IMG/VR virus record: IMGVR_UViG_3300023184_002700
Span: 1-45,194 of that record
DNA from: a virus
Length of the DNA stretch: 45,194 nucleotides
Strand: one strand, 5' to 3'
The notes under the pieces were generated by a model, which worked only from the letters and a program-made list of their open reading frames with translations, ran no database searches and was not told the DNA's origin. Every line of letters begins with the position of its first letter. Position 1 is the stretch's first letter. The position numbers and the translations under genes are program-made. Positions 30,920-38,423 of this stretch are shown here, one piece after another.

Positions 30920-31468
30920 ATGGCACATATAATTGATAAAACATTTGAATTCTGTTATGGACACAGAGTTTGGACACAGAAACTAAATGGTGAATATGCG
31001 GCAGACTTGAAGTGTGCTTGTCGACACCTACATGGACATGAAGGTAAGATGCAGGTATATCTAAAGAGCCCAAGTGGTGAATTAGATCCAACTGGTATGG
31101 TAACAGACTTTAGGCATTTGGAATGGTTGAAGAAATGGATTAATGAACATATCGATCATCAGTTTATTGTAGATCGCAACGATCCATTATATGATCAATT
31201 ACTTGGTGGTAGTGTATTGTATCCAGTGACTATTCCAGAGACAGATGTAGTAGCAGGTTATAAAATTGACTTGGGTGGATTAGAACCAAACACGCCAGAG
31301 TATGAATACTTTGAAGGTTTCTTTGTAGTAGACTTTGTTCCAACAAGCGAAAACTTATCCAGTTGGATGGCAGAGTTAGTAGATGCTAAGATGAAGAAAT
31401 TAAATGTAACCGTTGACCGCATTGATTGGTGGGAAACTCCTAAGTCACGTAGTGTATTTTATAGGTAA
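30920..31468 (+). CDS. queD: 6-carboxy-tetrahydropterin synthase, QueD
   Basis: The start at ATG 30920 follows the previous gene by one base. The 182-residue product has the zinc-binding and catalytic set of QueD/PTPS: H15 in FCYGHRVW, then C34, H38 and H40 in KCACRHLHGHEG, followed by GMVTDFRHLEWLKKW, EHIDHQFI and PTSENLSSWMAELV with the active-site His and Glu. QueD turns dihydroneopterin triphosphate into carboxy-tetrahydropterin, the QueE substrate. It is about 60 residues longer than E. coli QueD, with an insertion around YPVTIPETDVVAGYKIDLGG. The stop overlaps the next ATG. Confidence 0.92.
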   Translation: MAHIIDKTFEFCYGHRVWTQKLNGEYAADLKCACRHLHGHEGKMQVYLKSPSGELDPTGMVTDFRHLEWLKKWINEHIDHQFIVDRNDPLYDQLLGGSVLYPVTIPETDVVAGYKIDLGGLEPNTPEYEYFEGFFVVDFVPTSENLSSWMAELVDAKMKKLNVTVDRIDWWETPKSRSVFYR

Positions 31469-31566
31469 TGAAGAAAGACGACATCATCGTAACCGTAGCA
31501 TTCATCATCATGATAGTGTGTGCTGTGATGCTATATTATATCGTAAGAGAGATTGGATTTAAATGA
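31468..31566 (+). CDS. 32-residue single-TM peptide
   Basis: A short frame from ATG 31468, overlapping the queD stop, encodes 32 residues: a basic-acidic N-terminus (MKKDDIIV), one hydrophobic helix with IIMIVCAVMLYYIV, and REIGFK. It ends in an ATGA overlap with the next membrane-protein gene. The overlaps at both ends and the clean TM pattern support it. Confidence 0.6.
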   Translation: MKKDDIIVTVAFIIMIVCAVMLYYIVREIGFK

Positions 31567-31931
31567 CAGCAACAGTTTTTATCTTACTAGCATTATTTGG
31601 CATCAAACATTTCATCGCTGACTTCTTGATGCAGTTTGATTACATGCTGAGAGAAAAAGGCATCTATGGTGCTACTGGTGGTGTTCATCATGCCTTGGTA
31701 CATGCCTGTTGGACATTCTTAATCCTAGTGTTCTTTTGCTCTAATGCAAATGATATTATCGCACTTTCATTTGCAGACTTTGTCTTACATTATCATATAG
31801 ACTATTTTAAACAGCATTTGAATAAGGGACTTACGCCAGCAGATCGTCAGTTCTGGGTTTGGCTTGGCGCGGATCAAGCTCTGCACTATTTAACTTATAT
31901 AGGGATTATTACCTATGCCACAGCAATATGA
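31563..31931 (+). CDS. DUF3307-type membrane protein
   Basis: The 122-residue product has about four hydrophobic segments and the DUF3307 pattern: GIKHFIADFLMQFDYMLREK, GATGGVHHALVHACWT, DFVLHYHIDYFKQHL and FWVWLGADQALHYLTY. The conserved histidines and aspartates near the membrane face suggest a metal or enzymatic site, but the family has no proven function. Copies are common in phages and bacteria. It overlaps the tiny TM gene by 4 bases, and the start of the next gene may overlap it if the longer start is used. Confidence 0.75.
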   Translation: MTATVFILLALFGIKHFIADFLMQFDYMLREKGIYGATGGVHHALVHACWTFLILVFFCSNANDIIALSFADFVLHYHIDYFKQHLNKGLTPADRQFWVWLGADQALHYLTYIGIITYATAI

Positions 31932-31970
31932 TAAAAAAGAATGTAAATTACACACAACTTGTCAGGATGC

Positions 31971-31988
31971 GGACTCCTGCGGAGGTCC
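31971..31988 (+). promoter_or_regulatory. Hairpin covering the Shine-Dalgarno of the next gene
   Basis: GGACTCC (31971-31977) can pair with GGA-GTCC in 31981-31988 with one bulged G and a TGC loop. This hides GGAGG (31981-31985), which is the ribosome-binding site if translation starts at ATG 31990. Confidence 0.35.
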
Positions 31989-31989
31989 A

Positions 31990-32502
31990 ATGAACATGTT
32001 ATTAGCCAAGGCCATCGTTAAGAATAAATGTTGGATCGTCGAAGATGATAGCCATAATAAAGTTGGAACTATTATGACCAACCCACAAGGGGTAGTTTAT
32101 CAACATGAAAATAAACGTGAGCAGTTTGCCAGCTTGAAATTACTCAGCGACAAGTATAACATCATCGTGGACAAGGCACCACCCAAGCGTATCATCACAG
32201 AAGCCAACACCGTTTATGGCTTCCCTTGCGAACATAAACCCAATAACGTCCTGTGGGACGTCAAGCATAAACTACCTATCTTTACCAAGGGCAATAAAAG
32301 CAAGAGCTTTTTCTGCGCTGGTTATTATATCGTCAAGTTTAACAACGGTTGGGTTAAATCATATTGTCCTAAACTAATCACACTTAATCGCTATCCTTAT
32401 GCTGGTCCATACGACACCCTAGAGGAAATGCAAGAACGACTACGTATCGCTAATGGAGCACTATATGGAACAACAATTAAGCCTGCATCTGAAAGCATTT
32501 AA
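31990..32502 (+). CDS. Conserved phage protein (KAIVKNKCWIVED), unknown function
   Basis: I prefer ATG 31990 because GGAGG lies 4 bases upstream and the protein then begins at a recognisable MNMLLAKAIVKNKCWIVED. An in-frame ATG at 31915 would add 25 cysteine-containing residues and overlap the previous gene by 17 bases. The 170-residue product has VGTIMTNPQGVVYQHENK, FPCEHKPNNVLWDVKHKLPI and an aromatic C-terminal half (FFCAGYYIVKFNNGW). I recall similar proteins in T4-type phages. No catalytic motif is evident. Confidence 0.65.
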   Translation: MNMLLAKAIVKNKCWIVEDDSHNKVGTIMTNPQGVVYQHENKREQFASLKLLSDKYNIIVDKAPPKRIITEANTVYGFPCEHKPNNVLWDVKHKLPIFTKGNKSKSFFCAGYYIVKFNNGWVKSYCPKLITLNRYPYAGPYDTLEEMQERLRIANGALYGTTIKPASESI

Positions 32503-32683
32503 CGACAAGGTTAAGACCATGAATCAGACTAATTCCAAGGAATTATCATTGTCTGCCCTTGAAGCACGTAACATACACGCAGGTATCTTTGAACTACTCA
32601 CGCAGATCCAATCACTTACAGAAGTCAAACGAGAAAAAGACAACGAAGTGATCACCCTACAAGTTGGCGGTGGTAAATTCTAA
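32465..32683 (+). CDS. Small conserved phage protein (LEARNIHAGIFELL), unknown function
   Basis: I chose ATG 32465 over ATG 32453 because GGAG lies 6 bases upstream of it. The 72-residue product is helical with NSKELSLSALEARNIHAGIF, then QIQSLTEVKREKDNEVI, and ends in a glycine-rich VGGGKF. A similar small gene recurs in T4-type cyanophages as I remember. It overlaps the 3' end of the previous gene. Function unknown. Confidence 0.62.
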   Translation: MEQQLSLHLKAFNDKVKTMNQTNSKELSLSALEARNIHAGIFELLTQIQSLTEVKREKDNEVITLQVGGGKF

Positions 32684-32702
32684 TTATATATGTAGTTTAT
32701 GG

Positions 32703-32710
32703 CATAAATA
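32703..32710 (+). promoter_or_regulatory. Possible late promoter box (CATAAATA)
   Basis: CATAAATA is one base from the T4 late box. Transcription from it would start near 32716, with GGAGAAA between it and the ATG at 32731 as ribosome-binding site. Confidence 0.3.
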
Positions 32711-32730
32711 TATGTGGAGAAACATAAACT

Positions 32731-33018
32731 ATGTCAAGACCAAAACCTACGGTGCTCCTAGAGCACGTAAACAAAACAAATTATAAGAGTGATCAGATCC
32801 TAAACAGTGAAGGTATCTGGGCCGTGTTCTATGATGGCCAACCTATCAACTTGAAAACACAGAATATGCTAGTGGCCTACCCAGGTCCTAAATACAAAAA
32901 AGTGTCATTTAGTAACCCAGGACACGCTATCAACCTAGCTAAAAAACTCAATACCCTATTCAAGAGTGACAAGTTCACTGTTGTCTTACTCAAAGCTGGC
33001 GATCAGATCTATCCTTAA
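32731..33018 (+). CDS. Conserved T4-type phage protein (SRPKPTVLLEHV), unknown function
   Basis: The 95-residue product starts behind GGAGAAA. It reads as a compact alpha/beta protein: SRPKPTVLLEHVNKTNYKSD, EGIWAVFYDGQPINLKTQN, VAYPGPKYKKVSFSNPGHA, then an amphipathic helix AINLAKKLNTLFKSDKF and a final strand. I recognise this pattern as a short protein shared by many T4-like cyanophages, never given a function (recalled). Two bases separate it from the next gene, so they are likely co-translated. Confidence 0.7.
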   Translation: MSRPKPTVLLEHVNKTNYKSDQILNSEGIWAVFYDGQPINLKTQNMLVAYPGPKYKKVSFSNPGHAINLAKKLNTLFKSDKFTVVLLKAGDQIYP

Positions 33019-33020
33019 TC

Positions 33021-33419
33021 ATGGCAAAACGCACTGCTGAATCATTGCAGAATGTATGGCAGACTCGGTTCCAAGAACATACCCTAAATCCATTCACATC
33101 AGACCCCAAACTTGGTATCCGTTATCAACGCTATGATAACCCAGCTAGTTGGTGGTTTAATCCGCTCAACCCTGATAGCCTACGGCTAACACGGCCAGCG
33201 TTTAATATGCTGAATAAAAATAAAGATATCAAAAATTGGCAGTTTAAGTTACCTACAGAATTAGTTAATCGCAGTTATATCCAATTAGAAAAACACTTTA
33301 CTAACCCATACTACATATCTGGTCCAAAATCCATCTATGTGTTTAGCGAGCAGGATAGTATCATGCTGGCCCTACATGGGTCAAACCTACAGCAATATTT
33401 GGACAATTTGAGCCAGTGA
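33021..33419 (+). CDS. Hypothetical protein, W/N-rich
   Basis: The 132-residue product has an N-terminal helix (AKRTAESLQNVWQTRFQEH) and a central NPASWWFNPLNPDSLRL, then helices and a C-terminal MLALHGSNLQQYLDN. It follows the previous gene with a 2-base gap and is followed by the 95-base promoter region of the helicase island. No family is recognised. Base composition matches the left neighbours rather than the island to the right. Confidence 0.6.
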   Translation: MAKRTAESLQNVWQTRFQEHTLNPFTSDPKLGIRYQRYDNPASWWFNPLNPDSLRLTRPAFNMLNKNKDIKNWQFKLPTELVNRSYIQLEKHFTNPYYISGPKSIYVFSEQDSIMLALHGSNLQQYLDNLSQ

Positions 33420-33446
33420 TTTTGGTTATTCTCACAGTAATTTAGG

Positions 33447-33475
33447 TTGCTCTCTAGCAACAAATTATGTATAAT
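33447..33475 (+). promoter_or_regulatory. Sigma-70-type promoter (TTGCTC-17-TATAAT) for the helicase island
   Basis: TTGCTC at 33447-33452 and TATAAT at 33470-33475 keep the 17-base spacing. A leader of about 33 bases with AAAAGGA precedes the helicase ATG at 33515. The -35 box is weaker than elsewhere. Confidence 0.55.
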
Positions 33476-33514
33476 ATACTTTGAAGGTTAAGGAATTTTA
33501 ACAAAAGGATTATT

Positions 33515-35296
33515 ATGCAGAAAAAATTGCGGCTCAGGAACAAAATTTTAAATCAACTCACTTCTGGTAATTTAAAGTTGCCTAACGGTGACCTAATAGA
33601 AAATAGACCATATCAAATTCAACTTGTTAAAAAATTAGGTGACCTTGAAAATCTTTGGCAAGCGATTTACCTAGATGCAGACGGTGGATCCGGAAAAACG
33701 TTAATGGGGTATACATATATACAATATTCGAGACATCAAGGGGATGCGTTATGGTTGGCTCCCCAAGATGATATGATTGAACAGGCATCATCTGATTTTG
33801 ATGGATTTCGACAAGCTGGGTTAGTATACGAATCAAAAATATACTCCATGACAGTGCAATCAGTATATGCATTAGCAACACAATTTTGTGAATATGACGA
33901 TGCTCTCGAAGTTATAGTAACTAAAATTCCAAATTTAAACGAAGCCCAACAAAGTCTTTATAACATTATTTCACAGTGTGACAAAATGGTAATCGATGAA
34001 ATACATCTTATTGGTTCAGGGTCAGACAAATATCTTAAAACATTATATTACTTTTTTACCGTGCATTGTTCTGGAAAGATTGTTCTTCCTATATCTGCTA
34101 CTTTACATGATGTTGTAAAAAACGAACCGTTGGGACCAGTCATTGGAAAAGTTGTAGGAACTCAGGGTAGCGAGTTAGAAAAACAGGGATATCTTAATAC
34201 TACAATGTTACATCGAATAGTTACAGGATTAAACATTACCTACAAAAAGTTAAATGAAGAAGTTAACCCAACAATGGATCCTGAAGTTGAGATGATTCTT
34301 AAGGAATACGGTATTGACGCAATAGAATCTGAGGATGAAGAACTAACAGAAATATATCAAGATTTAGATCATTTAGCAGAGGGATTAAAAAATAAAGCTA
34401 TCGAAATACTTCCAAAGATTCGCGCGATGTTTAAAATGGCTAATTGTAAAGACCTGGCAGGACTATATCATACCGAATGGAAGGGGGAGATTCCTGCGTT
34501 GTTTTATGTGCCTCGTTCTGACACCATAAATTCGTATGATTATGCTAAAGAAACTGTAGATTTTTTAAATAATCTATTTGGTAAAAAAATTGCATACGAA
34601 TATCACGGAGAAATAGATAAAGAAATCAGAAAAGAACTAAAAAAGAAATTTAAAGAAAATAACAAAGATGTAAAAGTATTAGTTTGTAAAGACATGTTAA
34701 TTGAAAGTTTTAGTAAAAATGATTTAAGATTGGTCTTTAATGGAAAAATGTCTCATGATCCTGCCCAGTCTAGAATCTCTCAGATTTTTAAACGAGTAAG
34801 ACGAGTAATGAGAGTAAACAGCAAAAACATCAAAGAAATGAGTCATGGATATTACGGAGTGTCTGCGCATAATGTATTTAATAAACAAATAGATACAATT
34901 GATCCAACTATATTTGATAAATTCCATGACATGGAAGGTGATTGGGATGATAAATTATTAGAGCTTGCTAAAGAAAATGCATTAGAATTACAAAAATTAA
35001 AATATCAACTTGATCATATAGGTGAAAAAGATGCCGAACATTTACATACTCTATTAGAAAAAGCATTGAGTCAAGCAAAATCAATTGAACAATTAGGAGA
35101 AGATTTACAAAACGGAACACTTGGTGTTGTGATTGATACCCAGACTCCTATGTATACTATCGAATCAGTGAATCAAGGTAATGCTAAAGATGTATTTAGT
35201 GCTGATTGGTATACGTTTTATCCAGAACGTAGATGGTCAGATCAGAAAATTACGTCAATGGTTAATAAATTATTAGAGGGAGTTGCTAGTGTTTGA
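33515..35296 (+). CDS. SF2-type helicase/ATPase (DEIH box)
   Basis: The 593-residue product has a Q-motif-like RPYQIQLVKKL (31-41), Walker A DGGSGKT (56-62), LWLAPQ, Walker B-like MVIDEIH (near 158; a DEIH box) and ISATLHD as motif III. After a long, acidic, helix-rich insertion comes a second RecA domain with ALFYVPRSDTI, LVCKDMLIESFS, and QSRISQIFKRVRRV (near 418), the motif VI arginine finger. It would be a DNA- or RNA-translocating ATPase. The gene is more AT- and lysine-rich than its surroundings. It overlaps the next gene by 14 bases, and the two look like one acquired unit. Confidence 0.8.
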   Translation: MQKKLRLRNKILNQLTSGNLKLPNGDLIENRPYQIQLVKKLGDLENLWQAIYLDADGGSGKTLMGYTYIQYSRHQGDALWLAPQDDMIEQASSDFDGFRQAGLVYESKIYSMTVQSVYALATQFCEYDDALEVIVTKIPNLNEAQQSLYNIISQCDKMVIDEIHLIGSGSDKYLKTLYYFFTVHCSGKIVLPISATLHDVVKNEPLGPVIGKVVGTQGSELEKQGYLNTTMLHRIVTGLNITYKKLNEEVNPTMDPEVEMILKEYGIDAIESEDEELTEIYQDLDHLAEGLKNKAIEILPKIRAMFKMANCKDLAGLYHTEWKGEIPALFYVPRSDTINSYDYAKETVDFLNNLFGKKIAYEYHGEIDKEIRKELKKKFKENNKDVKVLVCKDMLIESFSKNDLRLVFNGKMSHDPAQSRISQIFKRVRRVMRVNSKNIKEMSHGYYGVSAHNVFNKQIDTIDPTIFDKFHDMEGDWDDKLLELAKENALELQKLKYQLDHIGEKDAEHLHTLLEKALSQAKSIEQLGEDLQNGTLGVVIDTQTPMYTIESVNQGNAKDVFSADWYTFYPERRWSDQKITSMVNKLLEGVASV

Positions 35297-36824
35297 TACT
35301 ATTAGAATTAAGAATGTCGACGAAATTCCTAAAATTAATTTTGATAGTGATGATGATTTTCATAGGGCATTGGTGTATTTAATTCAGAAAATAAATCCGG
35401 ATCATGAAAAATTTGATAAATCATATGTTACTAAAACTAAAGAATTAGGATTATACGAAGCTCTGATACCAAATACAACCTTTGGTAAAAAAAGATTTAT
35501 TTTAAAATGTTTAACTTCTGGTAAATTATCAGAAATATCCTCTGACTATTATTACTATAATAGAAGATTTTTAATTAATTCAGAATCATCCGAGTATGAT
35601 GCAGAATATCACAAAACATTAATTAAACTAAAGGCTCCTAGGAAGCTAACAACCGGAGTGATTACAGCACAGCAAAAGTTTCAAATAATTTTAAGTATTG
35701 CTAAAAAAAGCCCTAAGAAAATACCTTTTCCACTTACGCAAAACAATTATATAAATCAAGAAAATGCTACTTTCCCTGACGGTGAAGGGCACATGGGGCT
35801 TTTTTTATTTGCAAATATTGTTCAAAAACCAAAAAAACAATTTATTGAAGAATTACAAAAAATTGCACCATTTTGGATTGATCATGTTATTGAGCATAGA
35901 ACAAAGAATACCTTTGAGGCTAACCGAAGCAAAAAAAGAACTACTCACTATAATAAATTATTAAAATTATCTACTCAACGTCCTAGGGTAGGGAAATGGA
36001 ACAATCCTGGATGGGGTGAGAATTTAAGTAAAGATGATTTAGTTTGGTTACAGGCAATAAGGAAAGTATGGGCAGAAAAATATAATACTCTTACTAAAAA
36101 TGCTCCGCAGTGGGCAGAAACTGGAAGAAAATCCTATGGTGAGCAATTATTCTCTGGGACTGCTATAACTAAAAAATTAGATATTTTAGATTGGGCTAAA
36201 GATAAAAATAATCAATATAAAGCAGTAGCCCTAGCAGGAAAGGTAAAATCAATCGACGATTTAATTTGTAAATCTATTTTTACGTATACCAATAAACAAC
36301 GACCTAAAAATGGGTATGATGAAAAATTTACAAATGCGTTAAAAAAGATTCGAACTGAATGGTTTGATTCAGAAGGTAATTTAATTAATTTAACAGAAAC
36401 TAAAAAACTAGCAGAATCTCAACCTAAAATTATTTTAAAAAAAGCTAAAAATAATGATTTAGCATATCTTCGAAAACATGTGAGTCCCCATGTTGATACC
36501 GTAATAAGACATTTATTTAAAAAAGATAAACAATTTGCAGACGAACTTAAATTGGTTAATCCTTTTTGGTATTATGGTCTCAAAGATGATAGGTATATGG
36601 CAGTTATAAATTCTAATAGGTTTCAGACTAAAGTAGAAAATTTAATAAAATATGCAGAAAAAAATATAGAAGCTCCAAAAAATCCTGGGCCAGATCCATC
36701 AATGAAATCCCAAAGATCGTTGGCAGGCACGTGGAGATATATTAAAGATAAAAGAACAAAATATAAAATTTATAATCACGCATATGAACTCGTAACAAAA
36801 GTCCAACCAAATTGGGCTATATAA
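35283..36824 (+). CDS. Lysine-rich repeat protein, partner of SF2 helicase, unknown function
   Basis: The 513-residue product overlaps the helicase gene by 14 bases. It is basic and AT-rich in codon use. At least four units of roughly 50-60 residues end in a similar hydrophobic signature: KIAPFWID, KNAPQWAE, LVNPFWYY and KVQPNWAI. They are often preceded by a helix and an (R/G)P..G stretch such as STQRPRVG, NKQRPKNG and KNPGPDPS. This regular pattern suggests repeated DNA- or protein-recognition modules. I do not recognise the family and see no nuclease motif. A helicase-guided DNA-binding role is possible. The helicase and this protein may form an anti-host or phage-exclusion system (inference). 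Confidence 0.6.
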   Translation: MLVFDTIRIKNVDEIPKINFDSDDDFHRALVYLIQKINPDHEKFDKSYVTKTKELGLYEALIPNTTFGKKRFILKCLTSGKLSEISSDYYYYNRRFLINSESSEYDAEYHKTLIKLKAPRKLTTGVITAQQKFQIILSIAKKSPKKIPFPLTQNNYINQENATFPDGEGHMGLFLFANIVQKPKKQFIEELQKIAPFWIDHVIEHRTKNTFEANRSKKRTTHYNKLLKLSTQRPRVGKWNNPGWGENLSKDDLVWLQAIRKVWAEKYNTLTKNAPQWAETGRKSYGEQLFSGTAITKKLDILDWAKDKNNQYKAVALAGKVKSIDDLICKSIFTYTNKQRPKNGYDEKFTNALKKIRTEWFDSEGNLINLTETKKLAESQPKIILKKAKNNDLAYLRKHVSPHVDTVIRHLFKKDKQFADELKLVNPFWYYGLKDDRYMAVINSNRFQTKVENLIKYAEKNIEAPKNPGPDPSMKSQRSLAGTWRYIKDKRTKYKIYNHAYELVTKVQPNWAI

Positions 36825-36846
36825 AATATAACACAGGAGAAAAACA

Positions 36847-37182
36847 ATGTTAAAAATATCATTAAACCCTCGTATCGATACAAAAGATATGTCGCTGACG
36901 TCATTTGACTCGGACCGTATCGTAGTTAAAGACACAGAAAGTGGGCAAGTCGTTGAGTGGTCGAGTGCGCATAAGATTCCAAACCATAATCAGTATACAA
37001 CAGACCAGAGAGATCAGATTTATCGTGTTAATGCGATATTAGAAGAAAATCTTCTACGCTCGATGACCGAAGAAGAGATCGAATATCTACTATATCCTTT
37101 TGGCAAGCCGGAAAAAGTCGCTCCGGAAGAATATCAAATCCTAGCAGGATTTGAAGTCAAAAAGGAAATCAAATATAAATGA
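36847..37182 (+). CDS. Hypothetical protein, acidic, 111 residues
   Basis: The gene begins 22 bases after the island behind CAGGAGA. Its product has a beta-rich start (LKISLNPRIDTKDMSLTSFD), an IVVKDTESGQVVEW strand pair, and a helical end with SMTEEEIEYLLYPFG. No family is recognised. It is the first gene after base composition returns to that of the main genome. It ends in an ATGA overlap with the next gene. Confidence 0.6.
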   Translation: MLKISLNPRIDTKDMSLTSFDSDRIVVKDTESGQVVEWSSAHKIPNHNQYTTDQRDQIYRVNAILEENLLRSMTEEEIEYLLYPFGKPEKVAPEEYQILAGFEVKKEIKYK

Positions 37183-37697
37183 CAACAAAATATTTTAGCT
37201 ACCAAGGAGGTTGGTGGTCAATTTGGGAAAGCATTGACCCGTGGGGGAAGCCGCTAACTTATGCTATAGAATGTTCCAATGATTGCGATCACGAAAACAG
37301 TGCATGGGAATATGTAGAAGCCAGCGATGTTAGGATTGACCGGTGGTGCCTCGAACAAGATCCAAACGATCTTTTCATTGGTGATGATGAGTATGATGAG
37401 CAGTATGAAAAGGAACACGACGACCCCAATCACCCCCCCAACATTAAACCACTTGACTCGAGTAAATTAAAAGCCATGTTAGAAGGTCTTAAAAAATCTG
37501 ATATCATCTATGGAAATCTACACGAGACTGAAGAAGATATACTAGGAATGATTAGGTCCAGAAATCGCAACACAACTTCAGCTGACATAAGAGTGCTTTC
37601 GGAAAAAGAAAAAGCTCTACTCAACCAAACCGATGCAGAATATCAACTGTTGAATATCGATGCTAGCTATATGGCTCTGGTGCGTAAACTAGGATGA
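37179..37697 (+). CDS. Hypothetical protein, acidic, 172 residues
   Basis: The product starts with an aromatic stretch (YFSYQGGWWSIWESIDPWG), then a CSNDCDH cysteine pair and a long acidic loop (GDDEYDEQYEKEHDDPNH). The C-terminus is helical with SEKEKALLNQTDAEY. It overlaps both neighbours by 4 bases. No recognised domain is present. The acidic loop could mimic DNA, as in some phage anti-restriction proteins, but that is a guess. Confidence 0.6.
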   Translation: MTTKYFSYQGGWWSIWESIDPWGKPLTYAIECSNDCDHENSAWEYVEASDVRIDRWCLEQDPNDLFIGDDEYDEQYEKEHDDPNHPPNIKPLDSSKLKAMLEGLKKSDIIYGNLHETEEDILGMIRSRNRNTTSADIRVLSEKEKALLNQTDAEYQLLNIDASYMALVRKLG

Positions 37698-38002
37698 AAG
37701 TATTTCCATTTAAGAACGATTGTCCTAGCTGGATAATAAAATATGTTCTGGATTTTAAAGAATTTAAACTGATATCTACTGAACTAAGGCGCCAAGGGAT
37801 ATTGGAAAAATGGACGAAAATCTCCGTACCAAATGATCATGAGTCCGGGAATGGTGATGTTATCGAAATGAATCAAGAATTTGTTCAAATCGCTGAGAGT
37901 CTAGGGTTTGGTCACATGTTCAAACTAGATGGGAAATTTATCGCTGTTGAATTGGAAGAAAATTACGATCTACTTTTAGCGGTCTTGACTCACAAATGGT
38001 AA
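37694..38002 (+). CDS. Hypothetical protein, 102 residues
   Basis: The product starts MKVFPFKNDCPSWIIKYVLD and has a basic middle followed by an alpha/beta C-terminus (GFGHMFKLDGKFIAVELEEN, DLLLAVLTHKW). Its ATG overlaps the previous stop. It closes a three-gene run of unknowns before the leaderless-type promoter at 38017. No family recognised. Confidence 0.6.
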   Translation: MKVFPFKNDCPSWIIKYVLDFKEFKLISTELRRQGILEKWTKISVPNDHESGNGDVIEMNQEFVQIAESLGFGHMFKLDGKFIAVELEENYDLLLAVLTHKW

Positions 38003-38016
38003 AATTATAATAGCCA

Positions 38017-38045
38017 TTGACTTTTATCAATTTTCTTGCTATACT
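38017..38045 (+). promoter_or_regulatory. Sigma-70-type promoter (TTGACT-17-TATACT), leaderless start
   Basis: TTGACT at 38017-38022 and TATACT at 38040-38045 with 17-base spacing. The expected start base, 38052, is the A of the next ATG, and no ribosome-binding site lies between. Confidence 0.7.
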
Positions 38046-38051
38046 AGTTTT

Positions 38052-38303
38052 ATGTTTGAATATCTAGGCGCACTGTTGGGCATGCATCAAGCTGATGGAA
38101 TCATATCATCGGCCCAGGCAGAAGAATCCTCACAAAAACCTCAGGTAGTGCAAATGGGCCAACCTAGGCCTGTTTATCGTGTTTCTAGAGAACAACGGTT
38201 TGAAGCGATCCGCAAGCGTTTTGAACGGCAATTAGAAGAAGATAAAAACACCCCCGATCCCCACGCAGATATGTGGGATAAAGACTGGATTAATAAGCCC
38301 TAA
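38052..38303 (+). CDS. Hypothetical protein, 83 residues, single-gene transcription unit
   Basis: The product has a short hydrophobic N-terminus (MFEYLGALLGMHQADGI), a flexible Q/P-rich middle and a charged helix (SREQRFEAIRKRFERQLEED), ending DMWDKDWINKP. The gene is framed by its own promoter and an intrinsic terminator 8 bases after the stop, so it is probably a separate early transcript. No family recognised; host-takeover genes are often of this kind. Confidence 0.62.
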   Translation: MFEYLGALLGMHQADGIISSAQAEESSQKPQVVQMGQPRPVYRVSREQRFEAIRKRFERQLEEDKNTPDPHADMWDKDWINKP

Positions 38304-38310
38304 AAACATG

Positions 38311-38340
38311 AAAAATGCACTCTAAAAGTGCATTTTTTTT
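38311..38340 (+). terminator. Rho-independent terminator
   Basis: AAAAATGCACT pairs with AGTGCATTTTT around a CTAAA loop, followed by a run of eight T starting at 38333. The stem core is six base pairs of TGCACT/AGTGCA extended by A-T pairs. It follows the 38052 gene and precedes a new promoter at 38364. Confidence 0.9.
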
Positions 38341-38363
38341 GGGCTATTTTTCACTGATTTTGG

Positions 38364-38392
38364 TTGACTTTTTGGTGAAATGACTGTATAAT
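38364..38392 (+). promoter_or_regulatory. Sigma-70-type promoter (TTGACT-17-TATAAT)
   Basis: TTGACT at 38364-38369 and TATAAT at 38387-38392, 17-base spacing. It starts a leader of about 25 bases with CGGAGCG before the ATG at 38424, restarting transcription right after the terminator. Confidence 0.78.
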
Positions 38393-38423
38393 GTTTACAT
38401 ACAATAAGAAAACGGAGCGAAAT

